Shown here: in pieces, positions 41,654-52,978 of the stretch
Layout of the letters: each line of letters opens with the position of its first letter
Numbering within the stretch: position 1 is the first letter of the stretch
Source: Hirsutella rhossiliensis
Lineage: Eukaryota; Ascomycota; Sordariomycetes; Hypocreales; Ophiocordycipitaceae
Reading direction: 5' to 3'
NCBI RefSeq assembly: GCF_020360975.1
Contig: NW_025408681.1
Coordinates: forward strand, 248,001-312,000
Length of the DNA stretch: 64,000 bases
Notes under the pieces: generated by a model
Told to the model about the DNA's origin: nothing
Databases searched by the model: none
Seen by the model: the letters and a program-made list of their open reading frames with translations, nothing else
Position numbers and translations under genes: made by a program

Positions 41654-44158
41654 ATGTCCGAACTTCCCCGGGAGATTGAAAAGCTTCAGCGTTTGCTGAA
41701 GAAAGCACGGCGGGAGAAAGAGGAAGCAAAGGCGCGAGAAGAGGAAGCAAAGACGCGAGAAGAGGAAGCAAAGGTGCGAGAAGAGGAAGCAAAGGTGCGA
41801 GAAGAGGAAGCAAAGGCGCGAGAAGAGGAAGCAAAGGCGCGAGAAGAGGAAGCAAAGGCGCGAGAAGAGGAAGAGCGGCGCAAGAGCCAGAAGACCACGC
41901 TGGAGGAATATTTATACAACTGCCATTTCCACCTCTATACGAAACTCGGGTTCGCCGACAAGTCCAAGTTCGACGGACTCGCTACGCGAGTCGACAACAA
42001 ATACTATCCTAAGTGGCTACGTCCTTGGAACACCTTCGCCAGCTACCAGCGACACCAACATTTTGACGAGATCAGGAGGGTCTGCGGTGAGAGTCGGCTA
42101 TTTCATCAAGAGAGTACGACCAGAAACCTAGGAGCTACTGTCTCTTACGATCCGGCTGGTAATGAGAACGCCGTCGAGTACTTCGAGAAGATCGCAGTTG
42201 AAGTTCCCGTGCGGGAAATCCTGGCGCCCGTCTGGGATCAGGAGGGCTCACATGGGGAGCACCGGATTACGATGTTACGATTCAGTCACAACGTCCGCGA
42301 CTTCACGCAACCGAGCGATAGTCGGATTGGAGATGATGACCCAAACGAGGAAAGGCAGGAGCGACGACGGCCGGCCGGGACCACCATGCGAATCGCATCC
42401 ACAAGAGAATTTCAGCCGCCACCAGTGAAACCTGATGGAGGGGGCATACGTACGCACCTGGACGGTGACGAGAGCATGGCTTTTGTCTATGACTTTAAGG
42501 CAGCTCACAAGTTTGCGGCGGCGTACCTCAAGGCCACACTTGCGAAAGAGAAACTGTTTTCGGAGGTCATCGCAAGGTACAACAGCAATAAATACAAGAG
42601 CAATGCCAAGCTGCAGGAGCAAGAGAGGGAGGAAACCCGGATTGCCATGGCGCTAACACAAGTCTTCGACTATATGGTTTGGTATGGGGTTGCATACGGC
42701 TATGTCGCCGCCGGTAAGTCCTTGGTCTTCCTTCATATGGACCGAGATAAACCACAGACGTTGTATTATCATCTATGCATGCCAAACGAAGAGGTGGTCG
42801 AAGTGTCGGCTGGGGATCGGGCTAGACAGGTGCCTCATACCGCAGTAGCTCAACTGGCCAGCTTTTGCCTGTTGAGTCTCCGATCCGAGGCGCTCAGGGG
42901 AAATTCACTCGACGCGGCTTTGCAGAAGGCAAAAAAAGAGCTGAAAAAATGGGGGGAGCCGTATGAGGACCTGCGTCTTCTCGGAGCAGAAGGTACGGAT
43001 TCATCGTCGCCCTCGTCATCGCAAGGGACGGAAGGCTCGGAGTTCCAGTCCGTTGAAGGCCCAACAAACCGAGTGTACCCACTGCGATCGAGGTCATCGT
43101 GCATGGGCGGGGCAGTTCGTCGCAGAAACGAGGACGACGACGACGATGGTCCGAAGAGTGATCCATCCCGGACTTGGACAAGAACCAACACGAATGAGCG
43201 TAGGCAATGTCCATCGAGCGGCAGCTGTGACCACCAGGAGACCGAAACATCCGATCCGGGACCCACCAGGCAATACTGCACACAGGCCTGCTTGTTGAGC
43301 CTCAAGAGAGGCTGGGATCTCGACGCCAATTGCCCCAATGTGCCCTCGCATCGCACCGCCGAAGGCGGTATCCGACACCCCATCGACGCCGGCGAGTTCA
43401 CCCGCCTAGTGGGCGAGCGGCTGCGCCGGAATCCTTATCGAAACTGCAAGGCGCTGGACGGCCAAGGCAAGGTTGGGGCGACAGGGGTGCTCTTCAAGTT
43501 AGAGCTGGCGCCGTATGGCTACACATTCGTGGGCAAGGGAACGCTGTCGGATCATCTATACCGCCTGGAGCACGAGAGCCGTATCTACGCGCATCTCGAC
43601 AAGCTCCAGGGCGAGGTGGTGCCGGTCCACTTTGACATCGTCCGACTGGCTAGGGGTTACGTCCTCCCTGGCGGGGCAAGGGTCGTTCACATGATGCTAA
43701 TGTCGTGGGGCGGCGAAGTGGCCGTGGAGGTGGGGGTGCCGGACTTAGCGGCTGAGGTGAGGCGTTCTTCGCAGGCCGTCTGGGCCGAGGGTGTCGACCA
43801 CGGTGACGAGCGCGAACCCAATCTGCTCTGGAACGACGAGCGCCGCCGCGTCATGCTCGTCGACTTCGACCGCGCCAACCTTCTCCCAGCTCCCAAACAC
43901 AAGCAGCTTTTCCATTTATCCCGGGATAAGAGGAAGCGGCAGAGAGACGGTTTGGAGCTCGTAGCAGGAAACGTGGCTTGCTACGAGATCATTTGCAAGT
44001 GGTGGAATAGCCTTTCGTATCTTTTCCGTTCCTGCTGCTTGAAGCCTTACTGCTCTGAACTGGCGGGACGTGAAGTTCCAGCCAAGCAAACCACTGCAAC
44101 TACCCAAAATTTCCCCTCAAGCGGACTAGCGCATACAATGAATGGGGCAGGAGTCTGA
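41654..44158 (+). CDS. fungal protein-kinase-like protein with heptad coiled coil
   Basis: The single-exon frame encodes 834 residues. Residues about 15-78 are an uninterrupted coiled coil of AKAREEE heptads, encoded by a 21-bp tandem repeat. A central region (about 80-470) resembles the N-terminal half of large fungal kinase-like families (LEEYLYNCHFHLYTKLGF). The C-terminal part (about 575-760) is a kinase-like fold: GVLFKLELAPYGYTFVGKGT, VDHGDEREPNLLWNDE (catalytic loop with HGD in place of HRD, and the Asn) and MLVDFDRANLL (DFD in place of DFG). Those features match fungal-specific kinase-like/aminoglycoside-phosphotransferase-like proteins that expand in accessory regions. A glycine-rich loop is not obvious. 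Substrate and activity are unknown. The last ~70 residues are unusual and may be beyond the ancestral end. Confidence 0.7.
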   Translation: MSELPREIEKLQRLLKKARREKEEAKAREEEAKTREEEAKVREEEAKVREEEAKAREEEAKAREEEAKAREEEERRKSQKTTLEEYLYNCHFHLYTKLGFADKSKFDGLATRVDNKYYPKWLRPWNTFASYQRHQHFDEIRRVCGESRLFHQESTTRNLGATVSYDPAGNENAVEYFEKIAVEVPVREILAPVWDQEGSHGEHRITMLRFSHNVRDFTQPSDSRIGDDDPNEERQERRRPAGTTMRIASTREFQPPPVKPDGGGIRTHLDGDESMAFVYDFKAAHKFAAAYLKATLAKEKLFSEVIARYNSNKYKSNAKLQEQEREETRIAMALTQVFDYMVWYGVAYGYVAAGKSLVFLHMDRDKPQTLYYHLCMPNEEVVEVSAGDRARQVPHTAVAQLASFCLLSLRSEALRGNSLDAALQKAKKELKKWGEPYEDLRLLGAEGTDSSSPSSSQGTEGSEFQSVEGPTNRVYPLRSRSSCMGGAVRRRNEDDDDDGPKSDPSRTWTRTNTNERRQCPSSGSCDHQETETSDPGPTRQYCTQACLLSLKRGWDLDANCPNVPSHRTAEGGIRHPIDAGEFTRLVGERLRRNPYRNCKALDGQGKVGATGVLFKLELAPYGYTFVGKGTLSDHLYRLEHESRIYAHLDKLQGEVVPVHFDIVRLARGYVLPGGARVVHMMLMSWGGEVAVEVGVPDLAAEVRRSSQAVWAEGVDHGDEREPNLLWNDERRRVMLVDFDRANLLPAPKHKQLFHLSRDKRKRQRDGLELVAGNVACYEIICKWWNSLSYLFRSCCLKPYCSELAGREVPAKQTTATTQNFPSSGLAHTMNGAGV
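41720..41875 (+). repeat. 21-bp minisatellite encoding coiled-coil heptads
   Basis: The unit gaagaggaagcaaaggcgcg recurs about seven times with changes only at the codon that varies between Ala, Thr and Val. Each copy adds one AKAREEE heptad, so the array length sets the coiled-coil length without changing frame. Confidence 0.9.
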
Positions 44159-44962
44159 TCGGGAGCTACCGCAACCGCCCTAGCTACTGGTGATCATGAT
44201 TGTAAGCAATCGGGCCGCGACTCCGGTGTTTGTTGGCCCGGCTTCTGTCCACATGTTCCTGAACAACCTTCACTACAGCCGAGCGATAACTGTGACCGCG
44301 CGGTTACTGGCCACTAGGGGATACCAGCAACAACGCATGAATGGTTGCTGGCACTGGGGCTGGGCGGTTACCAGCAGCATCTAGCGACCAGGAACAAGAG
44401 TCTAAAGGTGACTGGCACCTGTAAATTGCCGCCAACCTCTGACCATGGGTAACCAGTAGCCCCAGGCTACCAGCCACTGCACTGGGCGGTTACTGGCACC
44501 CGAGGCTCTGCTCGGCTGGGTGCTCTTGCTGCCTGTCTTACAAGGTACTAGCGCCTACGCTTATTTAGACGCGGGGCCGGGATCGCTCATAGCCCGCTAC
44601 TGGTAAACTCTGGCCGCGCACACCGCCTGCGGACCGCTTGCGGAAGACGAACGACAGTCGACACTGCAAACGGTGCGTTCCGAGCTCGACCGACATCCTC
44701 CTCGAACGAACAGCACCGGAGGATTGGGGAGCTCCATCATGGAAGAGCCGGCCAAGGCCGTGATTATGGTGGGGCAGGGCATGCCGCCCGTTCCAACTCC
44801 CACGAAAAAATCGAGTCGCGTCACGAGACGTAGCAGCAAGATTCAGGAAGCGACGAGACAGCTTGAAGATACAGCGGATAGGACAAAGCGGAGCGCCAGG
44901 ATTGCAACGCGTTTGGCGCCAGATGCAGTTACGACCAATAACACGACCGAGCTGCAGAGGCT

Positions 44963-44996
<34 letters not shown>

Positions 44997-45111
44997 GTCA
45001 ACGAAGGCAGGGCTATGCTCATTGCTCCAGACGACCTTGGACCTGCTGAGCGTATCCCGTCAAGGGAAAGGAGCAAGGGGAATAGGCTTGTCTTGGCAAA
45101 ACCTCGCTATT
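44159..45111. other. stretch with degenerate gcggttactggc repeats and a (cag)n run
   Basis: Between 44290 and 44500 the words gcggttactggc, gcggttaccagc and ggtaaccagtagcc recur on both strands. At 44962-44993 there is a (cag)n run, read as a Ser stretch in a 174-residue plus-strand frame (44673-45197). That frame is basic and rich in low complexity and was not accepted as a gene. Confidence 0.5.
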
Positions 45112-45996
45112 CTACTCAGACTCGGTATCCATGTCGAAATGGCCAGATCTTTCCATCTCCTTTTCCCACGCTACCTGACCGAACTCATCCACGATGAGCT
45201 CTTCGGCCTCTTCCAATGCCCGTTTGCCCCGGAGATCGTCAATAGACGCCCAGGTTGGCTTCCAAATGACCTTATATTCGATGGACCCATTCCATGCCTT
45301 TCGTACTTCCACCAAGCGTAAGAACTCGTATTCCCGACTGGTGCAAGTCGCAATGCGCTTCTTTGAACACGATACGAAGAAGCAGTAGCAGCACGTGGCG
45401 CAGACTTCCTCTTACGCCCGCTTCGACGCGGCTTGGTTACCTCGGACTTTTCACAGACCGTGATCGCTTCGGGAGGCGCCTGCTGCAGGGGTGATGGGCA
45501 TTCAGGCTCGATCATTCCGTTCTCTGCAAAATACTGTAAGAAGTGCATGTGCAGGTTGTAGGCAAGAGCTCATAATACCTTGATTTGCTAAAACGCTACG
45601 CTGACGTGGCCCAGTTTGCTCACTGATGACCCTTTCGTACTCGGAGAAAAGAGATTGAAGACGGTTGGCGTCCATTGCTGGGCCCGTAGTAGGTGCTAGG
45701 GATCGCGCGATGCATGAGGTTGTCCCCTGCATTTCTGTCTCTGGGCCCGTCGACTTGACTAGGGGAGCGCCAAACTTAACGTTGGGGGTTTCATAGTCAG
45801 GCTCCGAGATGGTCTGACTGGGTTCACTTGTGCTTCCTGAGTCGCTGCTGGAGCCAGAGTTGCCGCTCCTTGAACTGGCTGGTGAGGGAGACGGAGTCGA
45901 GGACTGGAAGTTCCCAGTGACTGCAGAATGGTGGAATGAGTGACCTCGGCTCGGAGAGGGCCAGCGGTATGTCTTCTTCCGAGTCATTCGGTCCAT
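45112..45996 (-). pseudogene. chromodomain-like gene, model uncertain
   Basis: On the minus strand a Ser-rich exon from ATG 45996 runs to 45579, then an intron (45524-45578, GTATTA...TTTGCAG) leads in frame to ENGMIEPECPSPLQQ and KPRRSGRKRK. Further on, in another frame, lies a chromodomain-like block: YEFLRLVEVRKAW, YKVIWKPTWASIDDL, ending at 45112 with WEKEMERSGHFD. The two parts could not be joined by a standard intron in frame, so either a further intron was missed or a frameshift is present. Chromodomains bind methylated histones or act in chromovirus integrases. This block differs from the gypsy integrase chromodomain at 57400-57560. A host gene or a decayed retroelement piece are both possible. 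Confidence 0.4.
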
Positions 45997-47500
45997 CTTC
46001 TCAGTCACGTAGGAAACAAAGATATGGAAGAAAAGTGTTAGATGGTGAGGAAGCCGGGGAATCCGGGGAATCCATGACCGTTTTATAGACAATCCGAGCC
46101 CTCCATACCCTTAGCTGTATGAGTAACGAGAAGAGGAAGACGGGGGCCAGTTTTGCCAAAGCCATCACCGTGACATATCAGGGCCTCCTCTCCAAGGCGC
46201 AGCCTTTCCACCCACCTTGAGTCGTGGGCGGTAGGGGACAAGCTGGCGAGGCCAACAGGCCCCCCGTCCCTTTTCCGCTCTCCACACTCTCGTGTCTCGC
46301 CTCTCACTGGTCACCAGCCCCCTCTTCCTCCACCAACATCGCTTCTCCTGTCCCCCCCGAGATGAGTTGCATCGCAAAACTGCAGCAGAGTAGGGGAGCA
46401 AGCACCCAATCTCAGTGCGTGCCGGACAAGCAGGTCGTCCAGGTAAGACCACCGGACCACCTAACTCATAAACGTCACCTTTGGGTATAGTCCGTCGTCG
46501 GGAGCCCTGGCACGAGCCGCGGTGCGGAAAGCCGTGTACCCGAAACTCGTACGATTCGACATAGCCTGCAAGATTGAGGAAGGATCATCCCATCTTCATG
46601 CGGGCACAGGAACAGACCCAGGGTGGACAAAGACGGAGATGACGTCGAGCCACGAATCACAACATGGAGAGCTGGCGTGCGTCGCGATTGTGGTCGCAGA
46701 TTGCGGGGCCCATGTCGGTGGAATTCTTGTCAGAGGACGGTCCGTTGCTATGATGCCAATCAAGGAGGCTTCACCAGCCAACGCCGGAGCAGGCCAGTGT
46801 TCCATCGGTGGTCGTCTCGGAGCACCGAGGACTTTTGACGGAGCTAACGGATACGAGGGAAGGTCAGCTGGCCTGATCTCTGCATGTGTTCGTATGCAGT
46901 ATACCTAGCAAAAGGCAAGGCAGACTTTGCCACGTCATCCGATCCCAGAACAGCGGACAATGTTGCAGCGGAAGCCCGTGGGTCATCGCGATCATAGCGG
47001 CAACCAAGTCACTGGCAGGATCCAAGGATCTGGCGGGTACCGTGATCGCGTCAAGCTGTTGCCAGAGCATGGAGGTTGAGAGTCAGGGGAAACCCCGTCC
47101 ACATCGGCGAGTGAAGGCCCATTCTATTCAGGGCGTTGAAGCAACAGGAGGAGCCCTTCCCTCCTCCTAAGCTAAGGTGAAGGACCAAAGGGACAAAAGA
47201 TATGGCTGATGAAGCGGACATGCAGAACCCAAGGGCATCAAGACTCAGCTGAAACATGCAGAGTAGGAGTCGAGGGGGTCGTGTGAGCGGAGCAGAGTTG
47301 GGCAAAGGAGGGGGCTGTGCATCAGAGATGGCCGGCCGACAGGGATAACGGTGAGAGAAAGAGAGAGGAGGAAAGGGTGAGTTGAGCGGAAGGGGGGAGG
47401 GAGTGTAGGTGTTCTTATAGCAATCCCGTATGCAGCGACGGGCCAAAAGGGGAAGGGGCTTGCCTAAAGCGGAAGGCGGTGGGGGGCGGCGGGGAATTTG
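45997..47500. other. stretch without a recognised gene
   Basis: Frames at 46224-46490 and 46522-46908 (128 residues) show no domain. The segment is GC-balanced up to about 47500, where base composition changes abruptly to the AT-rich island. Confidence 0.4.
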
Positions 47501-47509
47501 CAACGACCG

Positions 47510-47796
47510 ACTTTACATATGAATCATGTGATATCTGTAGATGTACTGAAAGAGCTATATATAGATGTATTCCAAAGCTCATAAAGCTTTCTGATCCTCC
47601 ATGTGAAGTGATTGGTTGTATAGATATGCCTGCTATGTTTACAGATAAATTTAAATGTATACCATGTTTTGCTAGTACTAACACATACAATGATCTAGTA
47701 CTATATATATTCAAGATGTCTAATAAATCTGCAGAATTTACTAGAGTGCTGATGAGCCTTCATGCAAATAGAGGCTGGTTGTGTGAAATTAAGTAG
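47510..47796 (+). pseudogene. C-terminal part of a zinc-ribbon-type protein, N-terminus lost at island edge
   Basis: The frame is open leftward into GC-rich flanking DNA, but the AT-rich coding signal starts at about 47510. The encoded part has CDICRCTERAIYRC, then CEVIGCID, then CIPCFAS: spaced Cys pairs of C-x2-C type about 35 residues apart, as in the gene at 58834. It ends with SLHANRGWLCEIK. A paralogue of the protein at 58834 is possible. It is truncated at the left boundary of the island. Confidence 0.5.
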
Positions 47797-47814
47797 GTCA
47801 CCATAATATAAGTT

Positions 47815-47824
47815 TTTTAAAATT
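47815..47824. terminator. TTTTAAAATT in convergent gap
   Basis: The 39-bp gap between the convergent genes ending at 47796 and 47836 contains TTTTAAAATT. The same ten bases occur in the other convergent gap of the island at 59766-59775. A role as a two-way transcription end signal is inferred. Confidence 0.35.
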
Positions 47825-47835
47825 CGCTAGAATAT

Positions 47836-48177
47836 TCATACTGACCTAGTTGAGTGACATAGTTTGAGACACTCGATAGACATCTTTAGAGAGAATGTTT
47901 GATCTATAGAATTTGCTATTATATATGCATCAAACTTGTCTGTAGAACTTAACTTTAATTCCCATGGAGATACAGGATACATTGGTAATAGAGATGGAAG
48001 TTCTACTTGAAAGCTGACAGCCTCTCTCTCTGAGACTTTAGTCTCAATGAGAGACTCAAGTTCACTGACATCTTGAAAGATATCACCTGTTTCTCTGATT
48101 GCATGAATTAGAATCATACGAGATTTAACATATTCTTCTATTAGTTTCTTTGCAGTATACTCTCTCTTTGATATTAT
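47836..48177 (-). pseudogene. C-terminal third of the gene split by the gypsy element
   Basis: The minus-strand codons from 48177 to the stop at 47836 (113 residues) follow directly, in phase, on those ending at 57990 if the gypsy element and one ATTAT copy are removed. The part begins IISKREYTAKKLIEEY and is largely helical and charged. The frame as it stands starts in the LTR, which adds unrelated residues. No known domain is recognised. Confidence 0.75.
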
Positions 48178-48483
48178 TGATGCGTTTTTGCGTGTCCCTA
48201 CGCACACTGGAGCGTTGGGCACGGCACCAAGCATCAAGGACACCGGCTGCCGCACGCACAGCCATGTGAACAGGCAGCCGTGTGAACAGGCAGCCGTGTG
48301 AAACAGGCAGCCGTGTGAAACAGGCAGCCGTGTGAACAGGCATCGGTATGTGGCTGCCTTGTAAACCGGCCGGATCGCCTAGATAGTCCGACCTGGCTGC
48401 CTCCTACATAAGGATGAGGCAGTCATAGCTTAGTTGGAGAAAGAACGATCCCACTTCATCTCATCCATATGCAAAATGCATCA
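48178..48483 (+). repeat. 5' LTR of the gypsy chromovirus
   Basis: The LTR starts TGATGCG and ends ATGCATCA, giving a 6-bp inverted terminus TGATGC/GCATCA. It contains about five copies of a 16-18-bp unit with caggcagccgtgtgaa at 48268-48345. The following bases (gattggtagcaattcc) contain a TGG start that could be the primer-binding site. Confidence 0.95.
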
Positions 48484-48638
48484 GATTGGTAGCAATTCCT
48501 ACCCTTTGCTTTGATTAGCACCAGTGAGCCATTGTGTAAGCCTCACACCATAGCTCAAGTCTGCTTGGGCACCACACGTGAGCCGTTGACTCGGGCTCGC
48601 ACCAAAAAAAAACCACCAAAAACAACCATCGTGACTTA

Positions 48639-50744
48639 AGGGATTTTCCGGTGATCTGCCGGATCTGGCGATTCGCCGGATTTTGGGCTCATTGCATTCC
48701 AGCAAAGAACTGAGAATAACTTCACGAATACTATTTGAATTGTTCTAAAATCTTATAAGAGCAGTTAATAATGCTCAAAGATGCCACTCAATCTTTTTGA
48801 AGTCATCCAGCCATCGAGGTCGTCTTCTGTTACTCTCCGATCGCGCAAGTCCCCGAAATGCACCCATTGCCTCCCGATCACTATCAACAGCTAAAGAGGG
48901 CCTTTGAGGACAGGATATGTCGTTTGAAGTTATCATTGCCTTATTATTTGCGTTATTATATAGTGTGTTTGGTACCTGCAATGCTATGGCCCGCTCTGGT
49001 GTGAACGGAAGAGTGACAATTTTTGCAGCGTGAACATCCTGACTCCTCTCGCGACCCTCAGAAGCCACCCGTCGCTCATTCTGCATTTTCTGTGGCTTTT
49101 CCACTTTCAAAATCTTCAGCTCTTGTTAATAATGCCAATTTATCTCCTTATTTTGCTTCACGGCCTCCGTCATCCGTCGTTTTCTCCCAATTTCCGCCTC
49201 TCATTGCTTCCTCTTCTAGAGCGAGAGCTTTGCTCCGCTGCCTTCTGCTGTCGCTGAAGCTTTCCTCCTTCTTCAGAGCCTCCTCTTTCTTTGGAGTCCT
49301 TTCACTGTCATTTTTGGCGAGCTTGAGCCACAATTTTAGAGCTAAACACCTCGTCTGCACTAGAATCTGTACAGCAGAAGAGATCATCTTTGAAGCCTTA
49401 CCGGTCTGCCTGCGCTGGTTCTTGTGACTACTTGTTCTCTGCATACTTTAACTCTCATATCAAGCACTTAAAACTCATATTGAGGGCTCCTGAGGGTGCT
49501 GCTCAGCCTTCGGCTGTTGCGGCCAGCATCAACAGAGGACTTCTCGACTACTTCCTGAAATGCGTTCCAAAACACAGTCTAGATCTTCGATTTCAGCAAT
49601 CCAATGAACCTTTTGATTTGTCTGTGTACTGGATAAGATCATGCGTATACGCTGTTGAGAGAGGCTGAATAACGATACATCAAGGGTTGCAGCCGATGAA
49701 TGGATTGAGGGGGAAACACCACAACGATCACTCGGTGCCGGTCACACCACTCCATAAATTCGATACTAAAATGGTTAAGTGGCCATCGGGAACCAAAAGG
49801 CGATAAGCACAACCGTTTCGAGCTTTCACCCTGGTAAACCGGTCGAACGTACCGGTGAGCTGCTCATTTCCAATATTGTGATTCGTCCACCTCGTTTTTG
49901 ACGTGTTAAAAATATTTATTGACGACTTGATTCACGTTTCACGAACCAAAAGTCCAGAGTTTGTGCTGGCTTGTCTTGGTGGATGAGAAATGGGGCAGCG
50001 ATGCCATCTCTGACTGACGCACATCTTGAACGTAAGGGAGGATGGGTTGCCATTTTTAATACGCCGAGCAATTTTGCCTTGTTTTCTTATAATAAGAGGA
50101 ATACCCTGTTCGTTCAAATGCTCATAAGGAATAGAAAGCCCATTTCATCCATGTTATACGTGTTTTAGGGTAGGGTGTCGAATTTCTCAATTTTCGTGCA
50201 CGTCTTTCCTTGTCAGGTGTGAAAGCGGAGCCTCGCGCACTGAATTTCAAGCTAAAAATAAACCTTACATTCAGATGCATAGATAGGTTCTTTTCAGAAG
50301 ATGCTTGTACCGTCGAATCACGTTCAATCTGGCTCATTACGGGTGCGTAGAATGAAGTTATCCAGCTCGCCCTTCCAACCCCATTTTTGCAGTATCCTGA
50401 GCCAAGTTCTGCACTATGGATAGAATGGGAGAATCCCACATGATTAAAGCCTACGATGAAAGCCAATAATGTTCTGTTTTTGCTGTATTGGCTGAAATGA
50501 CTTACACAATCTGTCGGCATCCTATTTTGGCCGTTGCTTGGTTTGATGTCAGCACCGCAGCGCATTGCCCCTAGATAAAAGTTCTAAATATATGCCAGAC
50601 TTTCACTGCTTCTGATGATTCAGGAAATCAAAGGATACGTCAATTGGCACCGTTGTTGTTGAGCTATTGTCGATTGATGTTGAGCGTGCGAAGTCGCCGC
50701 AATCCGGCAGATCACCAGATCCGGCAGATCATCGGAAAATCCCT
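48639..50744 (-). mobile_element. nested pogo-type DNA transposon with decayed transposase
   Basis: TA flanks both ends (48637-48638 and 50745-50746). Terminal inverted repeats of about 45 bp start AGGGATTTTCCG and continue through gatctgccggatctgg with few mismatches. On the minus strand a degraded transposase can be followed: NMDEMGFLF (first Asp, near 50150), RLLVPDGH (near 49790, second Asp) and FPPQSIHRLQP (near 49700), with several stops and frameshifts. The size (2.1 kb) and TA target fit the pogo group. It is not near-identical to other pogo copies here. Confidence 0.85.
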
Positions 50745-51033
50745 TACATAAGTCGCCCCCACGAGCTTACCCAAGCTCACCACCCCCCACGAGCTTATCC
50801 CAAAGCTCATCAATCCTTTGGCTTGCTAACCAGCTAACCTTGTGGTGCGACCGACACCCTTGACAGCTAGCAGCCAACATTTCTTCACCCTCGTGATAAC
50901 GCTATAGGGTCAATACCGTTGCATTAAGGTGTCTTTCGCTCGTGACGACTTTGGTGATAGGAAGTTTTGCGAAAGCCCGTGTAATCGTATATCACTATCG
51001 CAAGTGTCAGCTGGCAAGCAAACCGACCACACA

Positions 51034-52978
51034 ATGGCCAAACCGACCAACGAAGGAAGCTCGGTCAAGCAAGCTGACGATAGAAGCTCGCCACGCCCGG
51101 CTGAAGAAGATGATGGACCCCGGCTACCGGACGCAGTCCAGCAACGCCGCCCGAAGCGCAACAGAGTCTCTCTCAACCCCAAGGACAATCATTCGCAATT
51201 GGCAGACCAATTACAGCAGCTCCCAGAAGCTCTCAACGCGTGGAAATGGTCCATCCGATTCCTCAAGCTGATGCGAGACAAATCTAAGGAAGCTCTCGAT
51301 ACCTTCACAGTCCGTGACAAGGAAGCATGTGAAGCCTTGAAGATCTCCTTTCCACGTCTGTGCTCATCAAATCAGCCTACGCGAAGTATTGGCTGTACCA
51401 CAAGCCGGCATCTCGGACCTCGAACATGTGCCTGCATGGAGAGCAGTGGTGGAAAAAGCCTATATTGTGCCGGAACCCACAGAGGACAACATGATGAAAT
51501 TGATCTCGAAGATCACGCCCAAGGAAGTTGATTCGAGGTCAATGACATCCAATTTGGTATATCTTCCGGATGCCGACCAACAACTTCCCACGGAACAGCG
51601 AGGTATAAATTCTCAAGCTATGTTGCAGTCAACGGAACCCCCAAAGGCGCCAACTCAGTCACAATCACCTTCAGGCGTGAGGAAGCAGAAAGGAAGCCGG
51701 CATAGCCACCACAGCCGCCGCGACCGCCGCAGTCACCACAAGCATCGCAGATACCTACGACTAGATGATTCAAGCGACTCGAATCTTCTTCTTCCAGCAG
51801 CAGCAGCTCTGGAAGCAGCATTGGCATTGGATACGCTCACAGCCGCCGGAGCGCCTCTCCCTACCACACAGACCTTTCAAACCTCTAGTGATGTGGAAGC
51901 TGTTGCCAAGAGGCTCAAACGTGACAACATGGGTGTTTTCAACCCCAATCACAAGGATCCTCATAAACAAGGCCTTGTGTCCCTCTCAAGCGGCAGCAAT
52001 GTGTACACGGATGTATACCTCTTCTGCGAGCGCCTGCGAATGTACAAGGATCTCGACTCCTACGCCTTGTCGCAGCACTATATGTCTTTCCTTGCCGGCG
52101 GAGCTCTACAGTGGTTCATGAATGAACTTTCCATCGAGCAGAAGGATCGCCTTATGAAGTCATCAGTAGAGCGTTTCTGTAAAATGCTCATCAAGCGATT
52201 CCAACGCCCAGCAGCAGAGGTCTCAAGGAATTACACGGCATTCCGTATACCGTGTCAATGTGGAATGCTGGTGAAGTCTCCTTGCCTCAATGGATTCAAC
52301 GGAAAGTCTCCTAGCAAGGCAAATCAACATCGAAAAGGACTACCAAATCATCCAAAGCATCCACCCCTTGATTGCGGTCCAAATCGCTACTCACCTCTCT
52401 GTGCCCACTAAACGCACGCCAATTGACAAGTGGGTACGAGAAATCGAGGAACGCCGACCCTGATCTCCGCGGCATTGGAATTTCGCGGCAGATACGATGA
52501 ACGCCCCAAGGCCGTGACCGTGACCGCAACTACCAAAGTCGTGATCGTAGTAGTGATCGTGATCGCAGCTTTAGGAACGATAGCCGCGACCGCGACCGCA
52601 GCTATCAGCGAGATCACTACCAACGCGATCGAGGCCTTGACCGCAGAGACCGCAGCAACCCCAGCAGCGACTCACGGGCCAAGGAAAGGCGAGAGAACCG
52701 CCCCAAAGATCCTCAGCGCAATGAGCGAAGCGGCGGCTATGAGAAAAAGGTCCGCTTTGAGAAAAATTACCTTGCCAGCGAGGACGAAAACAAGCAAGAT
52801 GCTTCAGACAACAAGAAAACCGCCATTTCCGACGACGATGAAGCCAGTGATGTAGGATCAGACGCTTCTATCGAGGAATACTACGTCTGTATGACCTCAA
52901 CTCCTGAGAATCTTGGCCAACAAGGAAACCACCAATGCCGAAAGTGTAACCGCAAGTTCCTCCCGCAGTGTGTTATTT
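51034..52978 (+). pseudogene. gypsy gag, frameshifted
   Basis: Gag starts at ATG 51034 (MAKPTNEGSS) and moves to other frames near 51380 and 52245. It has a capsid-like helical region (VYLFCERLRMYKDLDSYALS, AGGALQWFMNEL) and then an Arg/Asp/Ser-rich stretch of repeated RDRD/RDRS near 52500-52700 and a C-x2-C pair (CRKCNRK) near 52940. Two frameshifts separate these parts. Gag normally forms the particle that carries the RNA. Confidence 0.75.

Noticed and set aside
44673..45197. 174-residue plus-strand frame with Ser run
   Set aside because: The Ser stretch is a (cag)n microsatellite and the rest is basic low complexity; it also overlaps the better supported minus-strand chromodomain.
46522..46908. 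128-residue plus-strand frame
   Set aside because: No recognisable motif or supporting context.
48268..48345. Repeats in the LTR considered as a CRISPR array
   Set aside because: Repeats of about 17 bp are adjacent without spacers and lie in an LTR of a eukaryotic retrotransposon.
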